In this document: in pieces, positions 32,701 to 43,861 of the stretch
Layout: the number at the start of each line of letters is the position of its first letter
Position numbering within the stretch: position 1 is the stretch's first letter
Assembly (NCBI GenBank): GCA_022814565.1
Contig: JAKLNG010000006.1
Span: 744,001-808,000 of the forward strand
Length of the DNA stretch: 64,000 nt
Reading direction: 5' to 3'
DNA from: Phaeophleospora eucalypticola
Taxonomy: Eukaryota; Ascomycota; Dothideomycetes; Mycosphaerellales; Mycosphaerellaceae
The notes under the pieces: generated by a model
Seen by the model: only the letters and a program-made list of their open reading frames with translations
Told to the model about the DNA's origin: nothing
Databases searched by the model: none
Program-made: the position numbers and the translations under genes

Positions 32701-33954
32701 CGGGCGTTTCCAAGTTCTGCCCAAAACACTTCTGTCAGCAGTCCAGGTGAAGGAGCATAGTCTCTGAGAACATTCTCAGCGTAGACTCTCGCCTCAACGG
32801 CAGCGCCAAATGGTCCAGACCGCTGCAGGGGTGAAAGATGGTCTGTGGAAAGGCCACCCTTCCCAGCGAGCTGAGCATCTGCCTGTCTCAACATCAATTC
32901 GACCAGATCTGCATAAAGACCGTCGTCAGCGCATGGCTCTGAGATGAATTAGAGCCTTTTCCTACCGATGTCATAGCAAGCTTCTGTGATCGGATGCTCG
33001 ACTTGCAGTCGGGTATTGACCTCCAGGAAGAAAAAGTCAGCAGTATTGTCATCCACCAAGAACTCAACAGTCCCTGCCGAGCCATACTTGACAGACTCAG
33101 CTAGAGACACAGCAGCACTACAGAGCTTCCCTCTCAAGCCAGGACGAGACTCGACGAAGGGGCTGGGGCACTCTTCAATGACTTTTTGATGTCTCCTCTG
33201 GATCGAGCACTCTCGCTCGCCAAAATGGATGGCTTTGCCTTGTCCGTTGCCGAACACTTGAACTTCAACATGATGACTCTCGGGATAGAATCTCTCGATG
33301 AAGACTCCAGCGTCTTTGAAGAGCGCTTCTCCGCGCGATTTGGCTGTCTTGAAGCCTGTTCTGACTTCGTCCGGGCCATTGCAGGTGATCAGGCCAGCTC
33401 CGCCGCCACCAGCCGTGATCTTGAGCATTACCGGATACCCGAGCTTCTCGCTTTCTGAGAGAGCATCTTCCTCATTCGCGACAAGACCAGCGGTGCCAGG
33501 GACAATGGGAACGGCAGCAGCTTTGGCCAGATCTCGAGCGGTGTGCTTCACGCCGAATGACTTGATCACGTCAGGACTTGGACCAACCCATGCCAGGCCA
33601 GCATCCGCGACAGCTTGTGCGAATGCAGCGTTCTCTGACAGGAAGCCATAGCCAGGGATGATCGCATCGCACTTCTTTGCCTGAGCGATGCGGATGATCC
33701 CGTCGCCGTCGGTGTAGCTGGTGGCATCCGGCAAGAGAACGGCCTCATCAGCATCGGAGACGTGTAGAGACGCGGCGTCAGGTTCAGTGAAGATGGCGAC
33801 GGTGTAGATGTTTAGTTTCTTCGCGGTGCGGATGATGCGGACGGCCTGGACGTGTCAGTTTCGCGACCGCTGCGTAGACGCCGTCATGGTAGGCGGCGAT
33901 TGTGCTCACGATTTCGCCGCGATTGGCAATTAGCAAGCGCTGCAACTTCTCCAT
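29726..33954 (-). CDS. urea-carboxylase-type biotin enzyme without amidase (LamA-like)
   Basis: Ten exons: 33954-33910, 33845-32966, 32908-32637, 32587-32328, 32278-31479, 31424-31181, 31122-30120, 30064-29915, 29838-29824, 29767-29726. Introns are 49-76 bp and all phases agree; 1236 residues. Domain order: biotin carboxylase (LLIANRGEIAVR, GPSPDVIKSFG, KITAGGGGAG, RECSIQRRHQKVIEE, FLEVNTRLQVEHPITE), KipA/AHS2 from about 485 (GIPRSGAMDP, TGAPI, YLAVYGGF), KipI/AHS1 from about 800 (PEGTWGWGGS, DSPGGYQILGRT), then a biotinyl domain with LEAMKLEI (Lys1193). Dur1,2 has an extra N-terminal allophanate hydrolase; it is absent. With the LamB/YcsF gene nearby, lactam (2-pyrrolidinone or 5-oxoproline) opening is a better guess than urea use. 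Exon 9 is only 15 bp. Confidence 0.92.
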
Positions 33955-34488
33955 CTTTCCTTCTTCTCTCTTCTCACAACAGACACATCGACAAAGAGGA
34001 ACAGGACACGATCCCATCATCATCATCGGCTATCTCACACCCAATGCTCCTCCCGCATGGACATACCCGTTTCTCCATCTCACCGCCGCCGTCGCCCGGG
34101 AGCACTGGATCTGCCGATAAGAGCTCTCCGCATTTCTCGTTGGCCTGTTCCATGACAGCTCTGCTCGAGAGGCGGGGTTTCAAAGGGGTATGATGAAAAG
34201 ACCTGTTACGGGACTTCTTCATCTCCCGAATGCCGATATTGACTGATACATCATTTGGACTTCACTATTGCATCTACAATCTTTATGATGGAGTGCATCG
34301 TTCTGGGTCCGAGAAGCAAAGTCGATTGGCAAGTGCCTGAATACTGGATCTACTGACAGCTCTTGTCTGGCCATCCATCCTCCTATGCCTCTTCGGCCTC
34401 CTCATGCCTTGGATCACTCAACACCGAGATGCGTTGGTTGGCATCTGGAGACCGGAGCTTGACATGCTGTTCATCCGTCTCTTTCCAT
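33955..34488. promoter_or_regulatory. upstream region of the biotin-dependent carboxylase
   Basis: 534 bp between the carboxylase start and the stop of the secreted-protein gene (same strand). GATA-type sites (HGATAR) occur at 34030-34035 (minus) and 34115-34120 (plus); the number is no more than chance would give. A pyrimidine-rich stretch precedes the start codon. Confidence 0.4.
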
Positions 34489-35565
34489 CTAGCAGGACGC
34501 CTCCTCAAGCTCGACGTCCGCACAGTCCTCACCGGAAGAGGCGAAGCGGTAGTTGTCACCCCAGCCGCCCCAGTCGTGGCGACGGCTCATTTTCTTGCCC
34601 GGTGTACCCCAGCAAGAGTCGCCAAACTGAGCAGGCGAGAAGGTCCAGACGGCGTCCTTGTCTCCGTACAGCGGCTTGAAGGAGCTGTAGTAGTCGCTGA
34701 TCTTCACTGGGTAGCTGACCTTCGATCCGCTGCGGTTGACCTCAGTAACAGAGTATCCACCTTCAACTGACTTGGATGGATAAGCCCGGAAGGTAGAGTA
34801 GTAGTTGGGCAACCTGGCGAAAGCGTACTCGCTTCCGCCACTGGTGAGATATCTGTCTGATCGCTTGTCCTTGATCTTGAAGCAGATGCTCTGGTCGTTG
34901 ACGTTACCATGGCCCCATCCCGAAGACGAGTGAGAAACAGAGCCGGAGCCACCTGCAGCGCCGCCAGAAGCACCACCTCCCGACACAGAGCCACTGCCGA
35001 AGCCAGCGCCTCCCGAAACGCCCCCGGAAGCACGACCTCCAGATGCAGCGCCACCGCCGCCGAGACTGTCATCGATGGAGCCTTTTAGGTCTCCAAGGCC
35101 TCCAGTGGTGCCTCCCAATGGATCCTGCTCATCAGAAGGGAACTTCATGCTGCCAGAGGCCGACCCGGCGCCACTACCCGAAGAGTGGCATCTCGAAGCA
35201 GCAGCGGTGAGCTTGGCAAGGTCCGCTCTGTCAACGCAGACCTTATCCTCGAGGTCTCCAGTGGCCTGGATGTGAGCGACATGGGACAGGCTGGAATGAG
35301 ACTCCAAGGCTTTGACGTAGAGATGCCAGACACCGGAAGCGTCGTAGTATCCCGCACAGCCTTCTTGTCGGCGGCCCGCAACGATGCCGGTGTTGCCAGA
35401 TCCCACGCTGTCTTCGATGGAGCCGCCGATGGAACCAGCGGTGTCTGGGTTGCGAATGTGCTGGCAGACCGAACCGCAGGAGGCATCTTCGGCTACTACC
35501 GGGGCTGTCTGGGAGAGGAGAATCGCTGCAAGAGCGAACTCCTTCAAAAGAATTGTTGGAGACAT
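34489..35565 (-). CDS. secreted Gly/Ser-rich protein, effector-like
   Basis: A single exon, 358 residues. A signal peptide (about 1-25, ending APVVAED) is followed by a cysteine-containing region (CGSVCQH, GCAGYYD, KVCVDRADL, RCHSSG). A central linker of about 75 residues is almost only Gly, Ser and Ala, and the C-terminal domain of about 130 residues has aromatic repeats (LPNYYSTFRAYPSKS and ISDYYSSFKPLYGDK), DSCWGTPGKK and a closing CADVELEEASC. No known family is recognised; no membrane or GPI signal is seen. Size, signal peptide, cysteines and Gly/Ser linker suggest a secreted surface or effector-like protein, by inference only. It sits between the two lactam-pathway genes, in the carboxylase orientation. 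Confidence 0.8.
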   Translation of the reverse strand: MSPTILLKEFALAAILLSQTAPVVAEDASCGSVCQHIRNPDTAGSIGGSIEDSVGSGNTGIVAGRRQEGCAGYYDASGVWHLYVKALESHSSLSHVAHIQATGDLEDKVCVDRADLAKLTAAASRCHSSGSGAGSASGSMKFPSDEQDPLGGTTGGLGDLKGSIDDSLGGGGAASGGRASGGVSGGAGFGSGSVSGGGASGGAAGGSGSVSHSSSGWGHGNVNDQSICFKIKDKRSDRYLTSGGSEYAFARLPNYYSTFRAYPSKSVEGGYSVTEVNRSGSKVSYPVKISDYYSSFKPLYGDKDAVWTFSPAQFGDSCWGTPGKKMSRRHDWGGWGDNYRFASSGEDCADVELEEASC

Positions 35566-36340
35566 GATTTTGGTTGAAGCAAGTATGCTGAAATTCTGAC
35601 AACCTTGGGTCGTTTCTGCCCTTCCTTAAATGCTTTCGCCGCATCCCTCTGGACTCGTACACCCCTCCCTCCCCACGCATTGCAACTCTCAAAACAGCAA
35701 ATCCACTGATGCAATTGATGCTCAATCATTGCGAGTCTGCATGTGTTTCAGTTGCCTGCAGTAGTTTTCTAGAGCCCCGAAGTTCATGGCCAACCCATAC
35801 TTGAAAGGGACAATACGCAGAGAAAGTCTATCTGACAACCCCAAACTCTGTTCACAGAGACAAATGAGAGAAGCGTAAGGTGACGGTACGGTGCGCATTC
35901 GTGCCCACCCGACGAGGCCCGATGGGCCGTGCCTCCATCCGATGATATCAAAGTAGCATTCACCTACATAGGCTTCGCTCTGTCGCATGCAAGATGCAGC
36001 TTTTGGCCAATTTTTGACTTTGGGACTGTTCCAGCAATGTGAAGATAGTGGAGATGCTCACGACCACTCCACGGAGATTTTCGAGGTTGCTGACTGTTCG
36101 TAAGCACCCCCTCACGTTCCCTTCGAATGATAAAGCTCGATCGCGTGCATGGGTGATGGGAGCGTTACGTAGCGGTGGGGTCCTTGACACAGCTCGAGCT
36201 CTAAACTCTAGAGATATCATGCAGGTCCGCTTTCAAACCAATGCACTTCACCTGCGTGACCTAAAACAGACGTTCTTCTTCCACAGCAACGATTGTCATC
36301 CTGCTCCAACTGCTTTTGGGATACCGTTTTTACCATTGCT
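35566..36340. promoter_or_regulatory. divergent promoter region, secreted protein / LamB-like gene
   Basis: 775 bp between divergent start codons. HGATAR sites lie at 35829-35834 (minus), 36043-36048 and 36128-36133 (plus). These would suit nitrogen control of a lactam gene, but the count is near random expectation. No clear TATA box. Confidence 0.4.
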
Positions 36341-37397
36341 ATGGCACCCATTCAGAAGAAAGTCTACATCAACGTCGACCTCGGTGAAGGCTATGGGAAT
36401 TTCAAATGCGGTCCTGATGAAGGTAGGTATCTCCGATGCAGCGCAGGGCCACTTTGATATTTTCCTCTTGAAGAAATTGCTAACTCGTTGACCCGGAGAA
36501 CTGATTCCGTTGATCGACCATGCCAACGTTGTACGTGATTCCAAAAGCATCAGTCGAAACATTTCCCCCAAAGCGATCCCATTTTGTCGTCAGGCATATC
36601 CGTCTCGACCACCGCTTCTGACCACGTCTCCAAAATAGGCATGTGGCTTCCACGCCGGCGACCCCCTCATCATGTCCCAAACCGTCGCACTCTGCAAATC
36701 CCACAAGATCGCCGTGGGAGCACACCCGGGCCTCCCAGATATCCAAGGCTTCGGACGCCGGGAGATGAAGCTCTCCCCCGAAGAACTGACCGCGATGGTG
36801 CGGTACCAGGTCGGAGCTCTGCAAGCCTTTCTCGACGCGGAAGGGGTGCCGCTCAACCATGTGAAGCCGCACGGCGTGCTGTACGGGATGATGTACCGGG
36901 ATAAAGAGGTCTGTAAGGCGGTGTACGAGGGCGTGCCGAGGGGGTGTCGGGTGTTTGGGCTTGCGGGGACGTTTCATGAAGAGGTGGCGAGGGAGTTGGG
37001 GTTGCCGTTTACGGCGGAGTTGTATGGAGATGTGAAGTACAGTAAAGGTAGGTGGGAAGGACGTCCATTGCTGGGGAGAAGCTGATTGAAGTGGCGACGC
37101 AGATGGAAAGCTCGTGATTGACCGGAAGAAGAAGCCATGGACAGCGGAGGAGACTAAGAAACACATCAGCTCGCAGGTTGAGTCTTCGAGTGTGACGGCT
37201 GTTACGGGCGAGGAAGTCTCTTTACCCGTAGGCGACCATGATGTATCGCTCTGCTGTCACAGCGACAGTCCTGGAGCTGTCAACATTGTGACCGCAGCTA
37301 GGTATGAAGCCCCTTTTCCAGACTTTGAGGAACTTGGCTTAATCCCCATCTTAGACAAATCGTCGACGAGTTTAACAAGAAAATGGGCCATAATTAA
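36341..37397 (+). CDS. lamB: LamB/YcsF family protein (5-oxoprolinase subunit A-like)
   Basis: Five exons (36341-36422, 36499-36530, 36639-37047, 37103-37301, 37355-37397; introns 76, 108, 55 and 53 bp) encode 254 residues, the family length. The LamB/YcsF family takes its name from Aspergillus nidulans LamB (lactam utilisation) and includes bacterial PxpA, which opens 5-oxoproline with PxpB and PxpC at the cost of ATP. Visible motifs: VDLGEGYGNF, HANVACGFHAGDP, AVGAHPGLPD, GFGRREM and HVKPHGVLYG; the end is QIVDEFNKK. All four joins restore these motifs (for example HANV|ACGFHAG). The partner KipA/KipI domains are in the carboxylase 2.4 kb away, transcribed the other way. Cytosolic is likely, as no signal peptide is seen. 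Confidence 0.92.
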
Positions 37398-37657
37398 GCA
37401 TCAATTTGAATTCGTTACGAACCTGTGCTAGCTTCCGTCGGAAGCTTTCCAATCCAGGGAACGCCCGCGAATGCTATGATACATGTGCGGCCATGCACGT
37501 ATGTGCCACAGAAACCTGTGGAGACCGTCGGCATCCACCAACGCCAGGCTCAATTACTTTGATCATTCACGGTAACTCAGTTCCAGTCCCAAAGGCCTCG
37601 AGGAATTTTTGATTTCCTGATCATGATATCCATCCCTCGATGATTTGCAGCAGCTAG

Positions 37658-40600
37658 TCATGAAGCCATCCTCCGAATCTCGTTGACCTGTCGGTTGAGT
37701 GCGCTGATGGTACGCAGCGAAGTATCGTTTGGACGGGCCTCCGAAATCTCCATGTACGCGCCCTGAAGACGTTGAGACAGAACATCCATGATTTTAGGAG
37801 CGACATCCCTAATGTCGCTGTCCCTCATGTCGATCTGAGCCAACACCCGGCCCAACCAGGCCAAGCGCTCTGAGGTGTTGGTGTCGAAGCTGGACGTCAG
37901 GGCGGCGGAAACGGTGAGCGCAACGAGAGGGGTGACTTGGTGGAGATAGTCAGGGTTGACGCGGATGAAGAGCTTGTCGAAGATCTCGGCTTGGCGATCG
38001 GAGGAGATCCACTACAATTGTGTTAGCACTTGCAAGGATCGAGTGTAAAGAACGTTCTTACCTGGATCGTGGCATCCTCATACTCCTTATTCATGAGTTT
38101 CCGAGCCATGTCGGCAATCTCAGCATCCTCTGGTTCAACTGACGGGCCTTGGTCGGCGCTGCCAGATCTCGCAGAATCATCGTTGGCCTTGTTGTCACGT
38201 TGCATCTTCAGAATCTGTTCCTGGAAAGCAGATTGGTTCGCCGCCATATCCTGGATGGTGGTAGTAAGACTGCGCACCATCCCAGACAACTCCTCAATCT
38301 TCGCGTTATCTCTGTGCCGCTGCGCCTCCGCTTGCTGCGTTTGCTGATTGAGTCGGTTCTCGAGGTCGCCAACCATCCTCTGGGCAGCTTGAGTGGCCAT
38401 ATTAGGAAGTGATTGCTGGAGCATGGCGGCGACCTGCTGTTGGACCTTTGCAGCGACCGAGTTTGCAGTAGTCTCAGCGATAGCACGCTGAACCTCTTGG
38501 TCTTTCAGCGCTTGCTGCAAGGTGCTGGAGAGGTTGGCTTTCATCGCGGCGGACACGCTAGCGTTGAGCTGCTGTGGGAGGGACTCTGCAATCTTCCGCT
38601 CGGCAACCTTGCTCGTCACGTCTGTCAAAGTTGGGAGGACATCCTTCTCAATGCGCGAAGAAATGATGCTGGTGAGGCTGCGATCGACATTCTCTGTCAG
38701 GGTGGAAGAAACGAGTCTCAAAAGAGCGTCTTGCTTCGCACCAGCAGCAGCGTCCTGCACACGCTTGTCGGACTCGATGCGAGAATACAGAGAGTCGAAT
38801 TGCTTGCTGAGTAGGCCACTAAGATCGCCACCTTCGGTGTCAAGGAGCGGGCCAAGTGCATCTGGCTTTGGAGAGGCTGCTTTCTCAGAAGCATCTTCCG
38901 GCTTCTCCGAGGCCGAGCTCTTTGCGCGTTGAGCAGCCAGAGCGTAAGAGTCAGGTGTCATCAATGGAGGGTTGATGTGAGTCTGAGGAATCGAAGTGGT
39001 TGGCTCGGGCGAGGCCTTAGGAGCGGTGCCATTGGTAGCAGAAGCTGGCGAGGGTTCCTTCTTCTTGATCTCCACCTTGGGCGGCGCTGGCGTCTTGGCT
39101 GGTTCCGACTTCTTGCTCGCGGCTGACTTCGCCGTCTGCTTGGATGCTGTTGTATCGGCGTTGCTCGAAATCTCACTTGGAGCAGGGAGCTTAGGTGGTT
39201 GCGAGAGATCACCAACCTCGACAACGCCCTCCTTCACGGCGTCCTTCGGGTTGACCATCTTGCTCTGAGCATCCCATCCAAGATCGTCACGCTTGATTGG
39301 AATACCAATCACGCCCTTCGAGTGCATCACATACAGCTCAAACAAAGTCTCGTCTTTTGTGCCTTTCTCGCTGGCGTTCTCGACAGGAGTACGAAGCATG
39401 TCGACGCTTCTCAGCTGTCCAACCTTTGCAAAAGAGAACTCCCTAAGCCCACTCATGATGGCTGTGCTCTCAGGCTTTGGAAGACCCGGACTACCGCTAG
39501 CGAGCCCACTGATGTACTTGGCTTGTTCCATTGCAGGAAGGTTGTACTTGGGTGCAGAGAGGTGGATAAAGTACACGCTGTTTCGGGTAGGGTGGCCCAC
39601 CGCAATGATGCCAGTCTTCGGATGGTAGCCAATGCTGCAGATACCATCGCTGTCCTTCTCGTGGGGCAGACGAATTTCTTGCACGGCCTTGCCAAGTCCG
39701 AGATCCCAAAGCTGCAGGATGTGATTCTGCTTGAAGCCGATGAGCATGTAGCGAAGCGCCGTGCCCTTGACGAATGGTCGCTCCTTGTCGAGGAACATGA
39801 TAGAGGACACCGAAGGCTTCTCGTCTGGCTTGCTACCTGAGGCAGCAGCGTTCATTTGCCACAAAGGATCTTTCAGCTCAACGCTCTCATGATTGGTCTC
39901 ATGGAGGTCGCTGGCACGGCTGGTCAGGTCGCGAATGTCCCAAAACTTGAATCGTCCGTTCTTATCGAGCGAAACAATCACGGTGTCATCCTCGGAGAAG
40001 CAAAAATCCTTGCCGGCTTTGCCAGTGTTGATCTTCAGGGTGTGTTCGTTGAAAAACTGCTCGCTCTTGATCTTTCGGGAAGCTGAGTCACAGTATTTTT
40101 GCTGTTTCACGGTCTCGGGCGCAACAATGAAAATTTGCTTTCCTCTTGCAACTGCGAAGAAATCGGGATGGCGACAGCTCATCTTGGCTCGGGTCTTGAC
40201 TGGCGATCCCGAGGTGTTCTCCTCTGCGGTCTGCACAGGTGGCATAACAAATCCTTGTCCCTCCACATCGTCGTCGACGAAAAGATCGCCTCGTGACTTG
40301 CCGAGAGAGGTCCAGAAGAGAGATCCATTGACGCCGGTGCCAAGTACAGTCTCGACGTCGTGGTTGGGCTGGCCCTTGGTGCAGAGCTGCACGCTGAAGA
40401 TGCGCTCGCCACTGGAGCGGAAGACCTGCTTGTGGTCTCCCGTATCTTGCCTAATGATCCGGAAGCCGCCGTTGTCTTTCTTGGTAGCGACTTGGGCGTA
40501 CACAATGTGTGTCTGGGTGGCGGTGACAAGGCATCGGTCGACTTGGTCGAATTCCTTCTTCAAGGTCGCAATCACCATGAAGTTCTCGTTGCGGATTGGT

Positions 40601-41889
40601 CGTGCTTGCTTCGTCGACTTGACCTGAAGCGAGACAAATGGCTTCATCGGGAAGTTGAAGACCTCGACGTTCGTCTCCTCCTTGTTGGTATCCTCGGCAC
40701 TCTCCCAGTTGGATTCCACCTCATCTGCATCACCAGGCTCCTTCTTGATGGTCGGCTCATCGCTGGTCACCTCGCCCGTTTTCTTCGACGCGGCCTTGGC
40801 TAGTGCCTCCTCGACTTCTCGGTCGACCTTCTCACCAACATCTTCCAGAGCTTCTGAAACACTCTGTTGGTTCTTATCCTCCGCCGGATGAGCCGATGCT
40901 GTGTCGTTTGATCCAACCTTCCTGCTCTTTGTTGCATGTGCAGAGGCATCACCATTTTGAGATGAAGCATCGCGGTTGTGCTTGAGAATCTCAATCTTCT
41001 TTGGCTGGGCTGCGTGTGCCACCTCCGCTTGTTGCTCGGGCTTTGGCGTGCGATTGAGCGGCGAGGATGTGTTGAGCTGATCGAATGGGTTGACGTACGT
41101 GAACATCTGCGCTTTCGATGGCTGAGGAGCCTCGAATGGAGAACTCTGAGCTGGACTGCCAAACTGACGGACGGGGGTGGATCCGCGCTGGGATCGAGCT
41201 TGTGAACCACCCTCGACCCTGATTGCAGCCATGTTCTGTGTCAACTCTTCGACAGCAGCATCTTTCTTCTGCGCTTGCTGAAAGCCTGAAGCAGACTCGC
41301 CAACCGGTTGGACATGTGGTTCCGACTTCGGCTTGCTTGTGAGCAAATTGAGCAGGAAATCTTGTGCTTTGCCACTGCTGGTCCGACCCTCGCTCTTTTC
41401 AGCGCCTGCAGCCATTGGAGATGGACTTGCATGCGTGGATGATGGACGCTGGAAGGTGTTCATCACGTCGGCAGTGGAAATTGGTCGTGAGCTTCCACCG
41501 TGTCGGGACTGTGTGTCTGGCGTTGGCGAATGTCGGTTGGCGTTGACGTTCTGCAGATTTGCCATCGCACCCGCTTGGCCACCTTGCTGCTGGCCCGGCT
41601 GGCCATTGAATTTCAGCAAGTTCAGCAGGTTGTTTGTGCGATTGGCATCAGGTCCAGGTGTACCCGCTGAGGAGGCTGGGTTGACTGGGCTGATGATGTT
41701 GGACGAGTGAACTGGATTCGGTGTCTGGATCGGCGGCGAAAAGAGCGGCGAGGAGACAGCAGGCTGCTGGTACTGCTGACTTGACGACCACATTTGCGGC
41801 TGTTGGGGCTGTTGTTGCGTCGAGGTGTGTGCCTGGTCAGACTGCTGCTGGTTCTTGAGGCGAGCAAACAGCTCTTGCAAGTCCGCCAT
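37658..41889 (-). CDS. mRNA decapping scaffold EDC4/Ge-1-like WD40 protein
   Basis: Two exons (41889-38062, 38011-37658; 50-bp intron) encode 1393 residues. The first 400 residues are Gln/Pro/Ser-rich and probably disordered (a Q-rich start MADLQELFARLKNQQQ, then repeated FNGQPGQQQGG-like tracts). A WD40/Ge-1-type beta-propeller region covers about 415-865 (FVSLQVKSTKQARP, FSEDDTVIVSLDKNGRFKFWDIRDL, YMLIGFKQNHILQLWDLG, IGYHPKTGIIAVGHP). A Lys/Pro/Ala-rich linker follows, then a long helical C-terminal part (1025-1393) ending in a small alpha-helical domain supplied by exon 2 (VTPLVALTVSAALT, RVLAQIDMRD). This order is that of Ge-1/EDC4, which bridges Dcp2 and Dcp1 in P-bodies. Membership rests on architecture and WD pattern, not on an alignment. 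Confidence 0.85.
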
Positions 41890-42567
41890 GATCGATGGTG
41901 GTGATGGCGCGGTCGCGCGCCGGGCAGGTTAGATCACAACTATCGGCGAAGGGTGTATCGATCAGAGCGGCGATGTAGCGAGGATGTGTTGCGTTGCACA
42001 GGGCGGTGTCGAAGTGCAAGTAGCCGTTTGAAAGTGAAGGTGGGTTTGGCTTTCGAGATGTTCGATCTCAAACCTAGTCGGCAATCGGCAGCCATCGAGG
42101 AGCTTGGGCCACATCTGCACGTGCAATAGTACTCAATCAACTATGATCTACTTTACTTCAAGCGTCAAGTGAAGGCGGCGAGCGAATGGTAACAACGGGA
42201 GCGAAAGTTGCAGAAGAATCTCTTGCGCTGCTCGGCAGTCGAATGTTGAAGAATCTGACGGACATTGACCAAGGCTGGATAGCTCCGAAGGGCATGAGAT
42301 CCACGCTTATTTCGTAGAGGTGTCATTGCACCGATTCAATTAGTCGTATAGCATACAATGCGAGGTGTCCATCGTCGAGACAGAGGCCTCATTCATATCA
42401 TCTGGCCCTCTCTGCGTGCCCTCCGATCACGCCAGCCTCACCAACTCCCGGCTATGCACTCAACCAAGATGCGCCGCCTGCTTTCCCTAAGACTCTGCAA
42501 ATCGCACTTGCTTGCACCGCATGACTCCGTCTGCGGCCAAATGTGCCTGGCGCAAAACGCCAGCCTC
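41890..42567. promoter_or_regulatory. upstream region of the EDC4-like gene
   Basis: 678 bp between the EDC4-like start and the stop of ERD2 (both minus). No coding frame of substance and no repeat was noticed. Confidence 0.45.
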
Positions 42568-43491
42568 CTATACTGGCAAGTTGAACCTCTTGCCCTGCAG
42601 TACCCTGTGGAACACATCAGTAAGCTTTGTCTCTGACTGCATCGCGACTGTACGTACTTGGTGTAGTAGATCCAGAAAAAGTCGGAGTAGAGGACCGTTT
42701 GCACGATGCCAGCAAGAACCGAGATTGGATCGACGTAGCCGCTCTCTGCAAAGTATCTCCATATCCAGTTGGGGATGTACAGTGCCCTGTAAGCTCCAAG
42801 TGCGAATAGGTAATGTGTTGTAATCGTCTCGGCTTCGCCAGTTCTCTGCAGCATGAAAAGCTGTGGCAGAATCGCAACGGCCTCCAGCCAGATCGAGAAT
42901 GCCCAGAGCATCTACGCAGTAACTGTCAGTCTTCCTCGTTTTGCCATGCTTTTGAAGTCCTCCTCATACCTCAGCTGGCGTGTACTTGTACGGGAATAGG
43001 AGGCCGAGCACCGCAGCTCCTCCCACCAGGTATTCTACCTTGAACGTGTCTTGATTCGGGTCGTGCGTCGGCTTGTAGTCGTTCAGCATGAGGTAGACGG
43101 TGTAGACTTGCGCGGCAATGAAGATGATCTTGAAGGTCGTGTTCCAGAGCGACTTGGTAGGGTCCGTCCAGAACAAGTCTACGAGCTTGTCAGCAATCAT
43201 GACCATGCAAGAGTCGCTGTGAGCTTGCCGCACCGAGATATCGTGTGACATATACAACAAGGTAGAGGAATTGCGATTTGAAGGATATGCCAGAGGCACT
43301 CTGTGCGATAATTCAGCATTGGCTCTTATTCAATCGGATGTCTCGTCGCATACGCTTGAGGATTTCATCTTGGCCAGCAGAATAAAGATCGATGCCAAAT
43401 GCGACAAGTCGCCTATCCATTTGTGAGTCTCAACTTCAATGTGTCACTGCCTCTCTTTTGCGTTGATACCTAGCATCCGAAAGATGTTCAT
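42568..43491 (-). CDS. ERD2: ER lumen protein-retaining (HDEL/KDEL) receptor
   Basis: Six exons (43491-43470, 43412-43354, 43300-43234, 43178-42970, 42911-42658, 42604-42568; introns 53-58 bp) encode 215 residues, the family size. Erd2 is a seven-helix Golgi receptor that binds C-terminal HDEL/KDEL signals and returns ER residents. The start MNIFRMLGDLSHLASIFILL, then ISFKSQFLYLVVYVTRYLDLF, the PTHDPNQDTF loop, WAFSIWLEAVAILPQLFMLQ, THYLFALGAYRALYIPNWIWRY and the end KVLQGKRFNLPV are all diagnostic. No single frame shows the start; only the splices through the 22-bp first exon recover it. It is divergent from the GH85 gene, 370 bp apart. Confidence 0.96.
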
Positions 43492-43861
43492 GCTGGGCGG
43501 ATCGTGGCCGGAGCCGGCGGTTTCGTGGGTGCGTCGATTATGGAAGAGTCGGCGGTAGTTGAACAACGTGGAGCGCGATCGCGAGGTCGGTGGGCGGCGG
43601 AGGAAGGTAGAAAGGAGTGTTTGTTAATTCAGCTGCGCGTTGCAATAGACAGCTTTCAAAAGTTTACCAGTCGAGTCCCTTGTTCCTGGCGGACGCGCGA
43701 GACGACCTCGCTCAGACCCACTTCTCCTGGACAGCTCGAGACGTCACGTGCGCTTATCGATAAGGACTGCGCTTCACTGCACTTACACTTCCCTCTTTCC
43801 CTCTTGCCCTCTTGCCCTTTTTTCCTTTCCCCCTCTTTCACAAGCCTCATTTTGCCATCAA
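43492..43861. promoter_or_regulatory. shared promoter region, ERD2 / GH85 ENGase
   Basis: 370 bp between divergent starts. A strong pyrimidine tract (about 43785-43850, runs of CTTTCC and CCCTCTT) precedes the GH85 start codon, typical of fungal core promoters and leaders. Confidence 0.55.

Noticed and set aside
33955..36340. GATA-type (HGATAR) sites near the lactam gene pair as evidence for nitrogen control
   Set aside because: About one site per 340 bp is expected by chance on two strands; the three sites in 775 bp and two in 534 bp are not enriched.
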